Shown here: positions 14,868 to 24,392 of the stretch, one piece after another
Numbering within the stretch: the stretch's first letter is position 1
Layout: each line of letters begins with the position of its first letter
Source: Pseudomonas sp. GM74
GTDB taxonomy: Bacteria; Pseudomonadota; Gammaproteobacteria; Pseudomonadales; Pseudomonadaceae
Reading direction: 5' to 3'
Length of the DNA stretch: 35,261 bases
Assembly (NCBI RefSeq): GCF_000282455.1
Contig: NZ_AKJG01000086.1
Span: 1 to 35,261, forward strand
Translations under genes and position numbers: made by a program
Notes under the pieces: model-generated
The model's input: only the letters and a program-made list of their open reading frames with translations
Database searches by the model: none
What the model was told of the DNA's origin: nothing

Positions 14868-15650
14868 TCAGGCCTGCACCACCTCGATCCCCAGCGCCCG
14901 ATAGTCCTCGACATTGCCTGACGCCACATGCTGTTCGGTGATCAGCGTGTGCACACGGTTGCACGGCGCGACGACAAAAGGCTCCACCGCCCCAAGTTTG
15001 TCCGCCGTGGTAACGGCAATCACATGGGATGCACAGTCGAGCATCGCCTGCTTCACCGGCACTTCATCAAAGTGCAGTGAGCTCAAGCCCACCTGCGGGT
15101 GAATCGCGCAGACCCCGGTAAACAGCAGATCGGCCTTGATCCCCGCCAGCAGCCGCAGGGTTTCGTGGCCGCTGGCCGACATCGTCGCCGGGTTGAGCTG
15201 GCCGCCCGCCAGAATCACCTTGATGCCTTTGTATTCGGACAAGGTAATGGCCGTCATCGGTGACGCGGTGATCGCGGTAATGGCGATCTGCGGCGGCAGC
15301 GAACGCGCGATCTGCAAGGTGGTGGTGCCGGAATCGAACACCACGATCTGACCGTCCCGCACCCGTTGCGCGGCCAGTTGCGCCAGATGGGTTTTCACCT
15401 CGTCGGTTTCGCTGATCCGGGTGAAATAGTCCTTGCCGGTGTCTTTGGGCCGCGGCAGCGCCCCGCCGTGTACCCGCTGCACCAGGCCGACACTGGCCAG
15501 CTCCGCCAGATCCCGGCGGATGGTGTCTTCGGACACCGCGAAATGCTGGCTCAACTCCGAGGCCATGACCTTGCCGTCACGTTCGAGGATCAACAGGATT
15601 TTTTGCCGGCGCACTGACGGAAGTTCGGCAGCGGAATAGTTGTCGTGCAT
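14868..15650 (-). CDS. DeoR-family transcriptional regulator
   Basis: The 260-residue protein has an N-terminal winged helix (RRQKILLILERDGKVMASEL then SVSEDTIRRDL-type recognition near residues 14-65). A DeoR C-terminal sensor domain follows, with the phospho-sugar-type signature VFDSGTTTLQIARSLP near 107-122 and ADLLFTGVCAIHPQVGLS. Such regulators usually sense phosphorylated sugars or related metabolites. No sugar gene is next to it; its nearest neighbour is the convergent FAD oxidoreductase. The target is therefore unknown. Confidence 0.92.
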   Translation of the reverse strand: MHDNYSAAELPSVRRQKILLILERDGKVMASELSQHFAVSEDTIRRDLAELASVGLVQRVHGGALPRPKDTGKDYFTRISETDEVKTHLAQLAAQRVRDGQIVVFDSGTTTLQIARSLPPQIAITAITASPMTAITLSEYKGIKVILAGGQLNPATMSASGHETLRLLAGIKADLLFTGVCAIHPQVGLSSLHFDEVPVKQAMLDCASHVIAVTTADKLGAVEPFVVAPCNRVHTLITEQHVASGNVEDYRALGIEVVQA

Positions 15651-15830
15651 GTTTTTGCCAGTTTATGCATGTAATTGCGTGTTACACGAGAGTATCCGCA
15701 ACCCGGAGCAAAAACAACGAACCGGCCAGGTATCATTTTTTTCGATCTTTCAAATCATTACGCCGAATTTTTTATTTTCCCGTGACCTGTTCAAGATAGC
15801 GCCGTCACTCATGTTTCGAATGGAAACCTC

Positions 15831-15899
15831 ATGAATATCAATTTTGCTTTTGCCTGCATGATCGTGGTCTCGTTCACCATTGCGCTGGTACACGCCTGA
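15831..15899 (+). CDS. Possible 22-residue single-helix membrane peptide
   Basis: The frame reads MNINFAFACMIVVSFTIALV then HA and is hydrophobic throughout. A purine-rich TGGAAA lies about 7 bases before the ATG. The size and composition fit small membrane proteins, but I recognise no family. A chance frame cannot be excluded. Confidence 0.35.
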   Translation: MNINFAFACMIVVSFTIALVHA

Positions 15900-16027
15900 C
15901 CGACAGGTCGCGGGGCGTCAAGATGTGCAAGGTCGCGGTGCCGCCGAGGGCGCGCTGCCTTATCCGCCGGGCGTCTTGTGCGTGGTGCCGGGGGAAATCT
16001 GGGGCGGCGCAAGGCCTGATGGCATGC

Positions 16028-16057
16028 GGCAGGAGCTGGCGTGGGCCGGCTCCTGCC
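16028..16057 (-). terminator. GC-rich hairpin after ppk2
   Basis: GGCAGGAGC and GCTCCTGCC, with GGC/GCC extensions, form a stem 13 bases beyond the ppk2 stop. There is no long U-run, so it is a likely but not certain terminator. Confidence 0.5.
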
Positions 16058-16069
16058 CAATGCATCGTT

Positions 16070-16888
16070 CTAGAATTTTTCCGCGATGAACTTGAACGGA
16101 TAGTTCGGATCCCGATAGTTACCGGGGCTTTGGCGCTTGGGCAGTTTCACTTTCGCCCGCGGTACTTCCTCATAAGGAATGCTGTTGAGCACGTCGCTGA
16201 TGATGTTCAGTCGCGCCCGTCGCTTGTCATTCGAGTTGGCGACCCGCCACGGGGCGAACTCGGTGTCGGTGGCCTCGAACATGTCGTCCCGGGCACGGGA
16301 GTAGTCGTACCAGCGGTTATAGGACTTGAGGTCCATCGGTGACAGCTTCCAGATCTTGCGCCCGTCGGTGATGCGCGCCTTGAGGCGTCGGGTCTGCTCC
16401 TCCGGGCTCACTTCAAGCCAGTATTTGATCAGGATGATTCCCGATTCGACCAGTGCATGCTCGACGCGCGGCGCCACGGTGAGAAAGGTGCGCACCTGCT
16501 CGTCGGTGCAAAACCCCATGACCCGCTCGACGCCGGCGCGGTTGTACCAACTGCGATCGAAGATCACCACTTCACCGGCCGCCGGCATGTGCGGCAGATA
16601 GCGTTGCACATACATCTGGCTTTTTTCCCGCTCGGTCGGTGCCGGCAACGCTATCACCCGGAATACCCGCGGACTGACCCGTTCGGTCAGTGCCTTGATG
16701 GTCCCGCCCTTGCCGGCGCCATCACGGCCCTCAAAGACGATGCAGACCTTGGCGCCCGAGTGCTGTACCCACTCCTGCAGCTTGACCAGCTCGACATGCA
16801 GCCGCGCCAGTTCCTCGAGATATACCTTGTTCTTGAGCTTGCCGCTTTCAACCGGTTTGCTTTTGGTTGCGGCCTTCTTCTTCGCCAT
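16070..16888 (-). CDS. ppk2: Polyphosphate kinase 2 (PPK2 family)
   Basis: The 272-residue protein transfers phosphate between polyphosphate and nucleotides. The Walker A motif EGRDGAGKGG (53-62), DRSWYNRAGVE (111-121, lid/Walker B region) and the closing YRDPNYPFK are typical of one-domain PPK2 proteins. The frame is open to 16906, but AAGGAGGTAACGGGC, a near-perfect ribosome site, lies directly before the ATG at 16888, so I chose that start. The lysine-rich N-terminus (MAKKKAATKSK) is usual. The direction and nucleotide (ADP or GDP) cannot be read from sequence. It lies downstream of the SulP gene on the same strand, 58 bases apart. Confidence 0.93.
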   Translation of the reverse strand: MAKKKAATKSKPVESGKLKNKVYLEELARLHVELVKLQEWVQHSGAKVCIVFEGRDGAGKGGTIKALTERVSPRVFRVIALPAPTEREKSQMYVQRYLPHMPAAGEVVIFDRSWYNRAGVERVMGFCTDEQVRTFLTVAPRVEHALVESGIILIKYWLEVSPEEQTRRLKARITDGRKIWKLSPMDLKSYNRWYDYSRARDDMFEATDTEFAPWRVANSNDKRRARLNIISDVLNSIPYEEVPRAKVKLPKRQSPGNYRDPNYPFKFIAEKF

Positions 16889-16946
16889 GCCCGTTACCTC
16901 CTTCAATGCGTCACATAGCGCCCGGAGTGCACCCGGCCGCGTTCAT

Positions 16947-18668
16947 TCAGTGTCGACTGCGCTGATAGTGTTCAACCGCCAGTTCCAGGTTCAGGAACAT
17001 GCGCGCCTCGCCCAGCGCATGGCCCAGGGGGGCCTTGATGACCATCTCCCATACGCTCGGGCTCATGCCCACCAGCCACAGTGATATGCCTTTTTCCTGC
17101 AGTTGCTGTTCCGCCCCGGTGAGCATTTTCAGCGCGGTGTATTCCAGGTCGAACACGCTGCGCAGGTCCAGGACCACGACCTTGGGGTTCGCCACGTCAA
17201 TCAGTGGCCGGATCTTGTCGGCGATGCGCTCGGCATTGGCGAAGAACACCCGCCCTTCGGGCCTGAGCAACAGCAACCCGTCAAAATGTTCGTCATCGAT
17301 GTGCTCGGCGGACTGCGGTCGGTACACATTGGTGCCGGGCTTGCGTCCCAGGACATGCACGGGCGGGTCCGAAACCTGATAGGCCAGGGCCAGCAACGAA
17401 ACGATGATCGCCACGACGATCCCTTGCAGCGTGCCCAGCAGTATCACGCCGATCATGGCCACCACGGCCCAGGCAAATTCGGTACGGCGAACCGACAGGA
17501 TCTCGCGAAATTCCGCCGGCTCGATCAGGCCCACCGAATACACGATCACCACGGCGGCGAGCGTGGCGTTGGGCATCAGGCCAATGAGCGGCGCCAGCAG
17601 CAGGCACGTGCCCAGTGCCAGTGCGGCGGTGACCAGTGCGGCCAGTTGCGAACGGGCGCCGGCCAGGCGGTTCACCGCCGTCTGGGTAGTCCCGCCGCCG
17701 GCGACCATGGCTCCGAGAAACGCGCCACCGATGTTGGCAACGCCAGTGGCCAGCAGCTCCCGGTTCGGTTGTGGCGCGGGCTCGTCACTGCGAGCGAACG
17801 CGCGTCCCGCCGCGATGGTTTCGGTGAAACTCATCAGCGCGATCCCCATCGCCGAGGACCACAGGGTCTCGGCCATCGACCAGACCGGCAGGGTCGGCGC
17901 GGGCAACCCGATCGGCACCACGCCGACGGCGGACACACCAAAGCGCTCCAGGCCAAACAGGCTCATACCGATGATGCCAAGTGCCACCGCAATCAAGGGT
18001 GCGGGCAGCCGTGGCGTAAAACGCTTCATGCCCACCAGCAGCAGGACCATGAACACACCGACCGCCACGGTCGGCAGCGAGGCATGGCCGACGCTCTGGA
18101 CCGTGGCCACCAGGTTGTGCAGGAAGCCGCCTTTGTCGATGTGCGTGCCCAACAGCTTGGGCAACTGGTCGAGCACGATGACCACGCCGATGCCGGCCTT
18201 GAAACCCACCAGCACCGGTTCGGAAATGAAATTGGCGACGAAACCCAGGCGCAGCAACCCCGCGACGATCAGGATCGCACCCACCATCAGGGCCAGCGTG
18301 GCGGAACCGGCCAGCAGGGTCGCCGTATCGCCATCGGGGCTGATCTGGCCCAGTGCCGAGCCGGCGAGAATAGCCAGGGTGGTCGTGGTGCTGACACTGA
18401 GCGGACGCGACGTGCCGAGCACGGCATAGATCACCATCGGCACCAGCACCGTGTACAGCCCGACCTGCACCGGCAGGCCGGCAATGGTGGCGTACGCCAG
18501 CGCCTTGGGAATGACCACGGCCGCTGCCGTCAGCCCGGCGACCACATCGCCCCGCAGCCAGTCGGGCCGATAACTGCCGGGCCACTCCGGGATCAACAGG
18601 CTGCGCACGCTACCCCGCTGTGGAGTGCCTGGAATCCGCGCTTGCGGATTGCTGCCTTGTTGATTCAT
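16947..18668 (-). CDS. SulP-family anion transporter with STAS domain
   Basis: The 573-residue membrane protein has the SulP layout: an N-terminal extension, the signature DVVAGLTAAAVVIPKALAYA near residues 41-60, about 12 to 14 helices, and a cytoplasmic STAS domain (about 440-560, with VVLDLRSVFDLEYTALKML). SulP proteins carry sulfate, bicarbonate or other anions. The conserved VNRLAGARSQLAALVTA lies near 334-350. The substrate is not decided by the sequence. It may be co-transcribed with ppk2. Confidence 0.93.
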   Translation of the reverse strand: MNQQGSNPQARIPGTPQRGSVRSLLIPEWPGSYRPDWLRGDVVAGLTAAAVVIPKALAYATIAGLPVQVGLYTVLVPMVIYAVLGTSRPLSVSTTTTLAILAGSALGQISPDGDTATLLAGSATLALMVGAILIVAGLLRLGFVANFISEPVLVGFKAGIGVVIVLDQLPKLLGTHIDKGGFLHNLVATVQSVGHASLPTVAVGVFMVLLLVGMKRFTPRLPAPLIAVALGIIGMSLFGLERFGVSAVGVVPIGLPAPTLPVWSMAETLWSSAMGIALMSFTETIAAGRAFARSDEPAPQPNRELLATGVANIGGAFLGAMVAGGGTTQTAVNRLAGARSQLAALVTAALALGTCLLLAPLIGLMPNATLAAVVIVYSVGLIEPAEFREILSVRRTEFAWAVVAMIGVILLGTLQGIVVAIIVSLLALAYQVSDPPVHVLGRKPGTNVYRPQSAEHIDDEHFDGLLLLRPEGRVFFANAERIADKIRPLIDVANPKVVVLDLRSVFDLEYTALKMLTGAEQQLQEKGISLWLVGMSPSVWEMVIKAPLGHALGEARMFLNLELAVEHYQRSRH

Positions 18669-18986
18669 CAGTCACTCCAGTCGCAAATCGTCCATGCGGA
18701 TGATGAGTGGGCTCAACTGACCGCACAATCCTTTAACTGCACGCGTAACCACTGCAAACCTTCATCGGCATCGAAGCGCGCGTGCCAGCAGGCAATCCGC
18801 GCAGGCTCGACTACAAATGTAGCCGGTTTGCACGACTACGCCGTCACATGGCTGGAGAAGGAGACAGACGCCCCACCATCTGCGCTCAAAAATGGAAAGC
18901 CTTATATGGACGACGTCATGAAGGCGGTAAATGAGCTATACCCGCTAATTCCCCCCATTGCAGTTCTTCAACCCAGGAGTTTGGCA
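18669..18986. other. Divergent intergenic region, no gene seen
   Basis: These 318 bases separate the SulP gene (minus) from the lipoprotein gene (plus). Open frames here run in from neighbours or are very short. No REP element or clear hairpin is visible. It should contain the two divergent promoters. Confidence 0.5.
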
Positions 18987-19439
18987 ATGAAGCTCAAGAC
19001 CTCTCTGGCAGCACTCATGGTGGCGGCAAGCCTTTTCGGCTGCGCCACTTCCACGCACCACGGCGTGAACGTCAACCTGGTCGCCACCCGGCAAAACGCC
19101 GGACAGATCGGCACCGTCACCTTGACCGACTGGGACAAGAAAACCGGACTCAGTTTCTTCATCAGCGGCGCTCCAATGGGGGTTACCCTGCCCTTGCGTC
19201 TTTATTCGTTCATCAATAACGGCAGCTGCGAGCAACCCGGGTCAGTCGCCTACGCCATGAACGACACCGTCAACACCGAACGCCAACCCGTACGCGGCTG
19301 GTCTTTTACCAGGACCGCGCCTGTGCCTTTGCAAACCCTGGTTGACGGCAAGTATTCGGTGGTCGTGCGAACGGCTGCGACCGATGGCAACGTCGATATC
19401 TTTTGCGGGGATATCAAGGCAACGGAGCCAGTGAAATAG
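18987..19439 (+). CDS. Small lipoprotein of unknown function
   Basis: The 150-residue protein starts with a signal peptide and lipobox (LKTSLAALMVAASLFGCATS), so Cys19 or near it would be lipidated. The rest is a compact beta-rich domain (VNVNLVATRQNAGQIGTVTL onward) with two further cysteines (C81 and C143, in GSCEQPG and IFCGDIK) that may form a disulfide. I do not recognise a named family. I chose the ATG at 18987 because CAGGAG lies upstream and the signal peptide begins there; the open frame extends far upstream as an antisense shadow of the SulP gene. Confidence 0.85.
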   Translation: MKLKTSLAALMVAASLFGCATSTHHGVNVNLVATRQNAGQIGTVTLTDWDKKTGLSFFISGAPMGVTLPLRLYSFINNGSCEQPGSVAYAMNDTVNTERQPVRGWSFTRTAPVPLQTLVDGKYSVVVRTAATDGNVDIFCGDIKATEPVK

Positions 19440-19472
19440 CCGCGGCCCTTGCAGGCCAGCCCACGCCCGAGT

Positions 19473-19507
19473 ACCGCTCGCGCCACCGGTTGTCCGGTGC
19501 GAGCGGT
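19473..19507 (+). terminator. Strong hairpin after the lipoprotein gene
   Basis: ACCGCTCGC...ACCGG-TTGT-CCGGT-GCGAGCGGT folds into a long GC-rich stem 33 bases past the stop. There is no U-run. Confidence 0.6.
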
Positions 19508-19659
19508 GGCGGCGGGTGAACGGAAACGGGGCCGGCGACAACAACCGGTAACAAACCTGTCATTACTCACTGCTAACGTCCAAGCGCTTTCCCGAACCGC
19601 ATCCGCTCGATCTCCGATCGCCCAGTTCCCTGTACCAGGGCTTTGCCCCTCCACTCAAG

Positions 19660-20667
19660 GTGCCACTTCAGGTGTACGCAAGCACGACGCGCAAGCAAAT
19701 CATCATCAGGTCCAACGACATGAGCTGCGACGACTTTGGCGCGTTGTTCTCGAACCTGTTCGGCAACCTCTATTGCGACTCACCGCCGCCGCCGAAAAAC
19801 ATCATCATCGGCGGGGTCTACGGCCGGCACGAAGGTGTCAGTTTTCGTCGCATGCACTATCGCGGTGACTTCACGGTGGCTTTTCCCGCCCCACTTGATG
19901 AAATCACCTTCGTCATTCCCACCGCCGGCAAGATCATTTTCAACCACGTCACCGAGTCAGTCGGTTTCGCGCAAATAGGCCTGGCGATCGACAAGGCCGA
20001 GGTCCGCTCAGCGCGCTTTGTCGACAACCACGCACAGCACGGGATTTCGATCAGCCGCCGGCTGATCACCGAGCGCCTGTCGACGCTGCTGGGCAAACCT
20101 ATCCTGCAAAAGGTGCATTTCGAGCCGGTGGTGGACCTGAATGTGTCGGCCTTGCAGGGCATCCGGGCGTTGATCGAACTGGCCACCGGCACCGAGTTCG
20201 ACCTGCTGATCAACACCGGTTCGCTGATGCCTTCGCGCCTTCGCGAAATGCTGGTCGATGCGGTTCTGGAAGCCTGGCCACACAACTTCACCGAAGCCCT
20301 CCGGCGCCCTTCCCCACTGATAGCGCCACGGCATGTGAAGCTGGCCGTCGAGTACATTCAGGAGCACCCAGACCACCTGGCCAGCGGCACCGAGCTGGCG
20401 CAATTGACCAACGTCAGCCTGCGCGCATTGCAGGAAGGTTTTCAGCGTTTCATGGGCACTTCGATCGTTGCCTATCAGCGCCAGGTCCGCCTGGAGCGCG
20501 CCTTTGCCGCGCTGTCCCAAGGAGTGTCGCCTTCGGTGACAGACGTGGCCTTGCAACACGGTTTCAGCAATGTCGGGCGGTTTTGCCAGTACTTCCAGAG
20601 TGCCTACGGCATCAGCCCCGCAGACGTGAGAAAGGGCCTGCGAACGTGGCCGATGGCGACCCATTGA
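19660..20667 (+). CDS. AraC-family transcriptional regulator
   Basis: The 335-residue protein has an AraC-binding-like N-terminal domain (IIIRSNDMSCDDFGALFSNL onward) and two C-terminal helix-turn-helix units near residues 230-330, ending with the signature DVALQHGFSNVGRFCQYFQS and YGISPADVRKG. GTG at 19660 keeps the conserved IIIRSND strand; ATG at 19720 would cut it, although ribosome sites are poor for both. It is not next to an obvious target operon. The AraC-binding-like type often senses aromatic or amine compounds, but the effector is unknown. Confidence 0.9.
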   Translation: MPLQVYASTTRKQIIIRSNDMSCDDFGALFSNLFGNLYCDSPPPPKNIIIGGVYGRHEGVSFRRMHYRGDFTVAFPAPLDEITFVIPTAGKIIFNHVTESVGFAQIGLAIDKAEVRSARFVDNHAQHGISISRRLITERLSTLLGKPILQKVHFEPVVDLNVSALQGIRALIELATGTEFDLLINTGSLMPSRLREMLVDAVLEAWPHNFTEALRRPSPLIAPRHVKLAVEYIQEHPDHLASGTELAQLTNVSLRALQEGFQRFMGTSIVAYQRQVRLERAFAALSQGVSPSVTDVALQHGFSNVGRFCQYFQSAYGISPADVRKGLRTWPMATH

Positions 20668-20742
20668 GAGAGCGGCGGTGCGACGATTCGACTTGCTCGC
20701 GAAAACGGTTTATCCGTCACCTACTTCGTCGACCGTCAGTCC

Positions 20743-20897
20743 GCCTTCGCGGGCAAGCCCGCTCCCACAGGTTGCGTGTCGTGCCCGGATCATGTGGCAA
20801 GCACAAAACCCTGTGGGAGCGGGCTTGCCCGCGAAGGGGCCGGAAGACTCAATATCAATGTGCCTGTCAGATCACTTTCGCAAGCCCGCTCCCACAG
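20743..20897. repeat. Cluster of three REP elements
   Basis: An inverted pair (about 20743-20841, CGCGGGCAAGCCCGCTCCCA and its complement) is followed by a third, shorter half TTCGCAAGCCCGCTCCCACAG (about 20877-20897). They lie between the AraC gene and the end of the convergent autotransporter gene. Confidence 0.9.
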
Positions 20898-20914
20898 ATT
20901 GCCTCAACTGATCC

Positions 20915-22834
20915 TCAGAACAGATAGCTGGCCTTCAGCCCGCCATTGAAGCCGTGGCTGTCGCCGCCACCGCTGGCGCCGATTTCCGCCCCTACGCTCC
21001 ACGGCCCAAGGTTGGCCATGACGTTGACGCCACCGGTGAACTGGTCACGGTTATCGAAGGCGGCTTGCTGTTCAATGTCCAGGCCCAGCAATTGCCCTTC
21101 GCTGTCGACTTCAGGGTCGCCCAGCACATGCTCGTAGCCCACTTGCATCCCCGGCACCACTTGCCAGGCGCCCAGGCTGACAGGTGCAAAGGATGCATTG
21201 AGGTTGGCCACTGCGCTCTTGCGGGTTTCGTGGATACCGTCGACGTCCAGGGCCAGTTCGCTGCCTTTTTCCTGGAAGCCCGACAGGTTGATGTGGCTGA
21301 TCCGCACGCCAAGGCTCGGCTCGAGGGTCACGCCGTTCACCGGCACACGGTAACCCAGGGCCAGGGTCGCGCCGCTGAGGTTGCCATGGCTGTCGCCCTT
21401 GGCCGTGCCCAGACCGCCGCCCAGTTCGCGCTTGCTCTGGTAATCGAGGTAGCCGGCGTTGGCATCGGCATCCACAAACAGGCCGCGCTCCAGACCGTTC
21501 GGTGCGAAACGTGCGCCGACGCTGAAGAAGGTCAGGTCGGTATCGGCCTCGCCACCTGCGCCACCGACATTGCCGCTGCTGTAGCCGAAGCCGGCATGGG
21601 CGCTGAGCTGTTCGGAAAAGCGCTGGGTCAGGCCAATCATCATGCCCTGGGTATGCTCGTTGCTGCTGGAGGCCCGGGACGAACCGTCGGTGCCCAGATA
21701 CCCCGCCAGCGCGGTGCTCCACAGGCGATATTGCCCGGCCTTGAGGTCGATGCCGCTGGTGAACGGCGCTGCGGCCTGTTCGATCATTGCGCCCTGGCGC
21801 AGCAGGTAGCTGGCGGCATCGGCGTGCACCTGACCGCCGACGGTGGACTCCACGCCCCCGAGGCTGCGGGTATCGATGGCCGACTGCAGGTAGTAGTTGT
21901 AGGCGCTGTAGGTGCCCGACAGGTTGCTGTTCTGCAGTTGTTGCAACAACTGCGCGCCGGCCGCGGCATTGCCGGCCAGGTCCGCCGCGCCCGGCAGGCT
22001 GTTGTAGAACACCATCTTGCCGCGCAGCACGTAGATGGTTTCCTGGGACAGGCCGAGGCCTTCCTTGAGGTACTTGTCCATCGTGCCGTATTGCGCGGTC
22101 ACCTCGTCCAGGCCGGCTTGCAGGTAACTGGCCTCCACACCGATCAGCGGTCCATAGATGGTCGCCAGGCTCGGTGGCAACGCCGCCAGGGTCGCCTTGA
22201 TGCGCGCGGCGGTGTAGTCGTTGGTCGCCAGGTAGTTGCTCATGATGGTGGCATCGTCGACCCCGGCGATGCTTTGCAGCACCGCAGCGGTCCAGCCCGT
22301 GCGGTCCTTGCCAGCGGTGCAATGGAACAGCGCGGCACCGTCGACCGCCGCCAGCTCATTGAACAGCTGGTTGAACTCGCTGCGCATCCCTGGGTTGCGC
22401 ACGAAATCCCGGTTGGTGTCCTGCATCATGGCGGTGGCTTCGGCGGCGCTGTGGAACGCGACGTTGGTGACGTTCGCCCCCGACGTGGAGCCGCCGATGA
22501 TGTCGATGTTGGTGTAGGTCGCGCCAGTGAGCATCTTGTCGGGCGTGGCGGCGATCTCGCTGGGCGTGCGCAGGTCGTAGACTGCCTTGATGCCCAGGCC
22601 ATTGAGGGTAGCCAGATCCGCCGCCGATGGCGTCAGCGCGTTGGAGCGGTAAAACACCCCGCCACGCATGGTGCCGTCGTTGGCGGTGGTGTATGTCGTG
22701 GTGAGACCGGCGACATCGCGGAAATTGTCGATGCTTTTCAGGCGTGGCGTGTTGAGGGGGACCGTCTCGGCCGCCTGGGCGGCAGCGATGGACAGGCTCA
22801 AAACAGACAGCGAACACACAAGTCGTTGGAACAC
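20915..22834 (-). CDS. Surface tyrosine-phosphatase-like autotransporter
   Basis: The 639-residue protein begins with a Sec signal peptide (LVCSLSVLSLSIAAAQAAET). A tyrosine-phosphatase domain follows (about residues 28-280): NFRDVAG, the FYRSNALTP strand, YDLRTPSE (86-93) and the catalytic P-loop HCTAGKDRTG with C172 and R178. The C-terminal part (about 370-639) is an autotransporter beta-barrel with alternating strands, ending in aromatic F after SYL. The phosphatase should sit outside the cell or on the surface. The start is GTG with GAGG 8 bases upstream. The phosphatase family resembles secreted Tyr/lipid phosphatases of pathogens; the substrate is unknown. Confidence 0.92.
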   Translation of the reverse strand: MFQRLVCSLSVLSLSIAAAQAAETVPLNTPRLKSIDNFRDVAGLTTTYTTANDGTMRGGVFYRSNALTPSAADLATLNGLGIKAVYDLRTPSEIAATPDKMLTGATYTNIDIIGGSTSGANVTNVAFHSAAEATAMMQDTNRDFVRNPGMRSEFNQLFNELAAVDGAALFHCTAGKDRTGWTAAVLQSIAGVDDATIMSNYLATNDYTAARIKATLAALPPSLATIYGPLIGVEASYLQAGLDEVTAQYGTMDKYLKEGLGLSQETIYVLRGKMVFYNSLPGAADLAGNAAAGAQLLQQLQNSNLSGTYSAYNYYLQSAIDTRSLGGVESTVGGQVHADAASYLLRQGAMIEQAAAPFTSGIDLKAGQYRLWSTALAGYLGTDGSSRASSSNEHTQGMMIGLTQRFSEQLSAHAGFGYSSGNVGGAGGEADTDLTFFSVGARFAPNGLERGLFVDADANAGYLDYQSKRELGGGLGTAKGDSHGNLSGATLALGYRVPVNGVTLEPSLGVRISHINLSGFQEKGSELALDVDGIHETRKSAVANLNASFAPVSLGAWQVVPGMQVGYEHVLGDPEVDSEGQLLGLDIEQQAAFDNRDQFTGGVNVMANLGPWSVGAEIGASGGGDSHGFNGGLKASYLF

Positions 22835-23117
22835 AGTGCAGCCTCATTGAAATCGCGTTGGGCTGACTAATATCTACATTGAAATGGCGCTGAACATGAC
22901 AAATCGCCTGCAAACGCAAATCACTGCGTGATGTGTCCAGGTGGCTCGTTTTCTGTCCGTGTAATGCCTGTTGTGCGGGCAACCTGGGGGCAGGTTGTGA
23001 GTGATGTGCTGGCGGGGAACGAGATATGCGATTGTCTGCGATCAATTTCCAGGCATAAAAAACCCGCCTGTTCCAGCGGGTTTTTTGCTTTTCAGAAACT
23101 GATCTGTCGCCGCGAAC
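22835..23117. other. Intergenic region upstream of the autotransporter
   Basis: It holds the 5' region of the autotransporter and, at 23057-23086, a clear terminator for the glycine-rich gene. No reading frame here is convincing. Confidence 0.5.
23057..23086 (-). terminator. Bidirectional rho-independent terminator
   Basis: AAAAAACCCGC, an 8-base loop and GCGGGTTTTTT form a stem with T-runs on both strands. It lies just past the stop of the glycine-rich gene. Confidence 0.9.
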
Positions 23118-23603
<486 letters not shown>

Positions 23604-23723
23604 GATTGCTTCCGTAGGAGGTTGATATCGCGTTAGGTATGACGCGATATCCCTCCAACAGTTCAACTACCAAGACAGACGGCTGGAGTACCTTGAATCA
23701 GCAGGAAGACTACCTTCCACACG

Positions 23724-24203
23724 TCAATCAAAGGCACCGTCGAGAATTTCATAGACAAGCCCGGTGGCCAGCGCAACCAGGATCAGGTCCGTGCCGACCT
23801 GCTGCCATTCGTAGCCGTCATAGTGGGGCAGCCTGCCGACCAGTCGGCCATCGAGTTTCTTGGCGATGCCGGGTGGAAGCGGCTTGCCCCGGGCAAGGTT
23901 CTTTTGAATACCCGGTGGCAAATCGGGCCCGGGGCTCCAGTAGCCCGTATTCACGCCAATGATCTCGAGTACGCTGCCACGGTTGATGCTCGGGCCGTTG
24001 CTCCAGTCCCCGCCGCCACCGCCGCCGGTATTCTTGTTCTTGTTGCCATGACTACCCTGGTTGCCCTGGCCCTTGTTGCCTTGGTTGCCATGGGTGACCT
24101 TCCCGCTACCCTGGCCATTACCGGGATCAGCCAGCGCCGTCACCGAGCCGCAGACCAGCGTCAAACAGGTAACGGCTGCAATCAATGATCGAGTCCTGAA
24201 CAT
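23724..24203 (-). CDS. Secreted protein with CigR-like PPGI repeats
   Basis: The 159-residue protein has a signal peptide (MFRTRSLIAAVTCLTLVCGS, cut near ALA). A low-complexity segment (GNQGNKGQGNQGSHGNKNKN) and six glycines follow. The C-terminal half has LPPGIQKNLARGKPLPPGIA and KKL, the pattern seen in Salmonella CigR-family (anti-virulence regulator) proteins, then a hydrophobic stretch near residues 138-153 (DLILVALATGLVYEIL) that may be a membrane anchor. It lies 120 bases upstream of the glycine-rich gene on the same strand. The CigR link rests on recalled motifs only. Confidence 0.75.
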   Translation of the reverse strand: MFRTRSLIAAVTCLTLVCGSVTALADPGNGQGSGKVTHGNQGNKGQGNQGSHGNKNKNTGGGGGGDWSNGPSINRGSVLEIIGVNTGYWSPGPDLPPGIQKNLARGKPLPPGIAKKLDGRLVGRLPHYDGYEWQQVGTDLILVALATGLVYEILDGAFD

Positions 24204-24392
24204 GATTCATTCCTTCGTGGTGGGGAATAGTCCCTGAAATTTAGACGTTATAGACGAAGTTGGTTCCATCGAGTCACCAGGCGCCAAACCGTCTACGCTC
24301 ATCCGATCGAAGCCTTGCAGGCGTTTGCCGGAGGATGGGGCTTGTCGATCGCACATCCCTGACATCCGAAAAACATGTAGGAATTTACCCCC

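Larger units (their letters stand above)
15651..16069. other. Intergenic region between deoR and ppk2
   Basis: An AT-rich stretch (about 15715-15785) may hold promoters for the rightward small frame and the leftward deoR. The only coding candidate is the 22-codon frame at 15831. A strong hairpin at 16028-16057 follows ppk2. Confidence 0.5.

Noticed and set aside
17103..19439. A 778-codon plus-strand open frame across the SulP gene
   Set aside because: Most of it is antisense to the SulP coding sequence and reads as R/H/Q/G-rich nonsense. Only the last 150 codons, from the ATG at 18987, are a real gene (the lipoprotein).
20954..22870. A 638-codon plus-strand open frame opposite the autotransporter
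   Set aside because: It mirrors a high-GC gene, has no recognisable domain, and has a composition typical of antisense frames.
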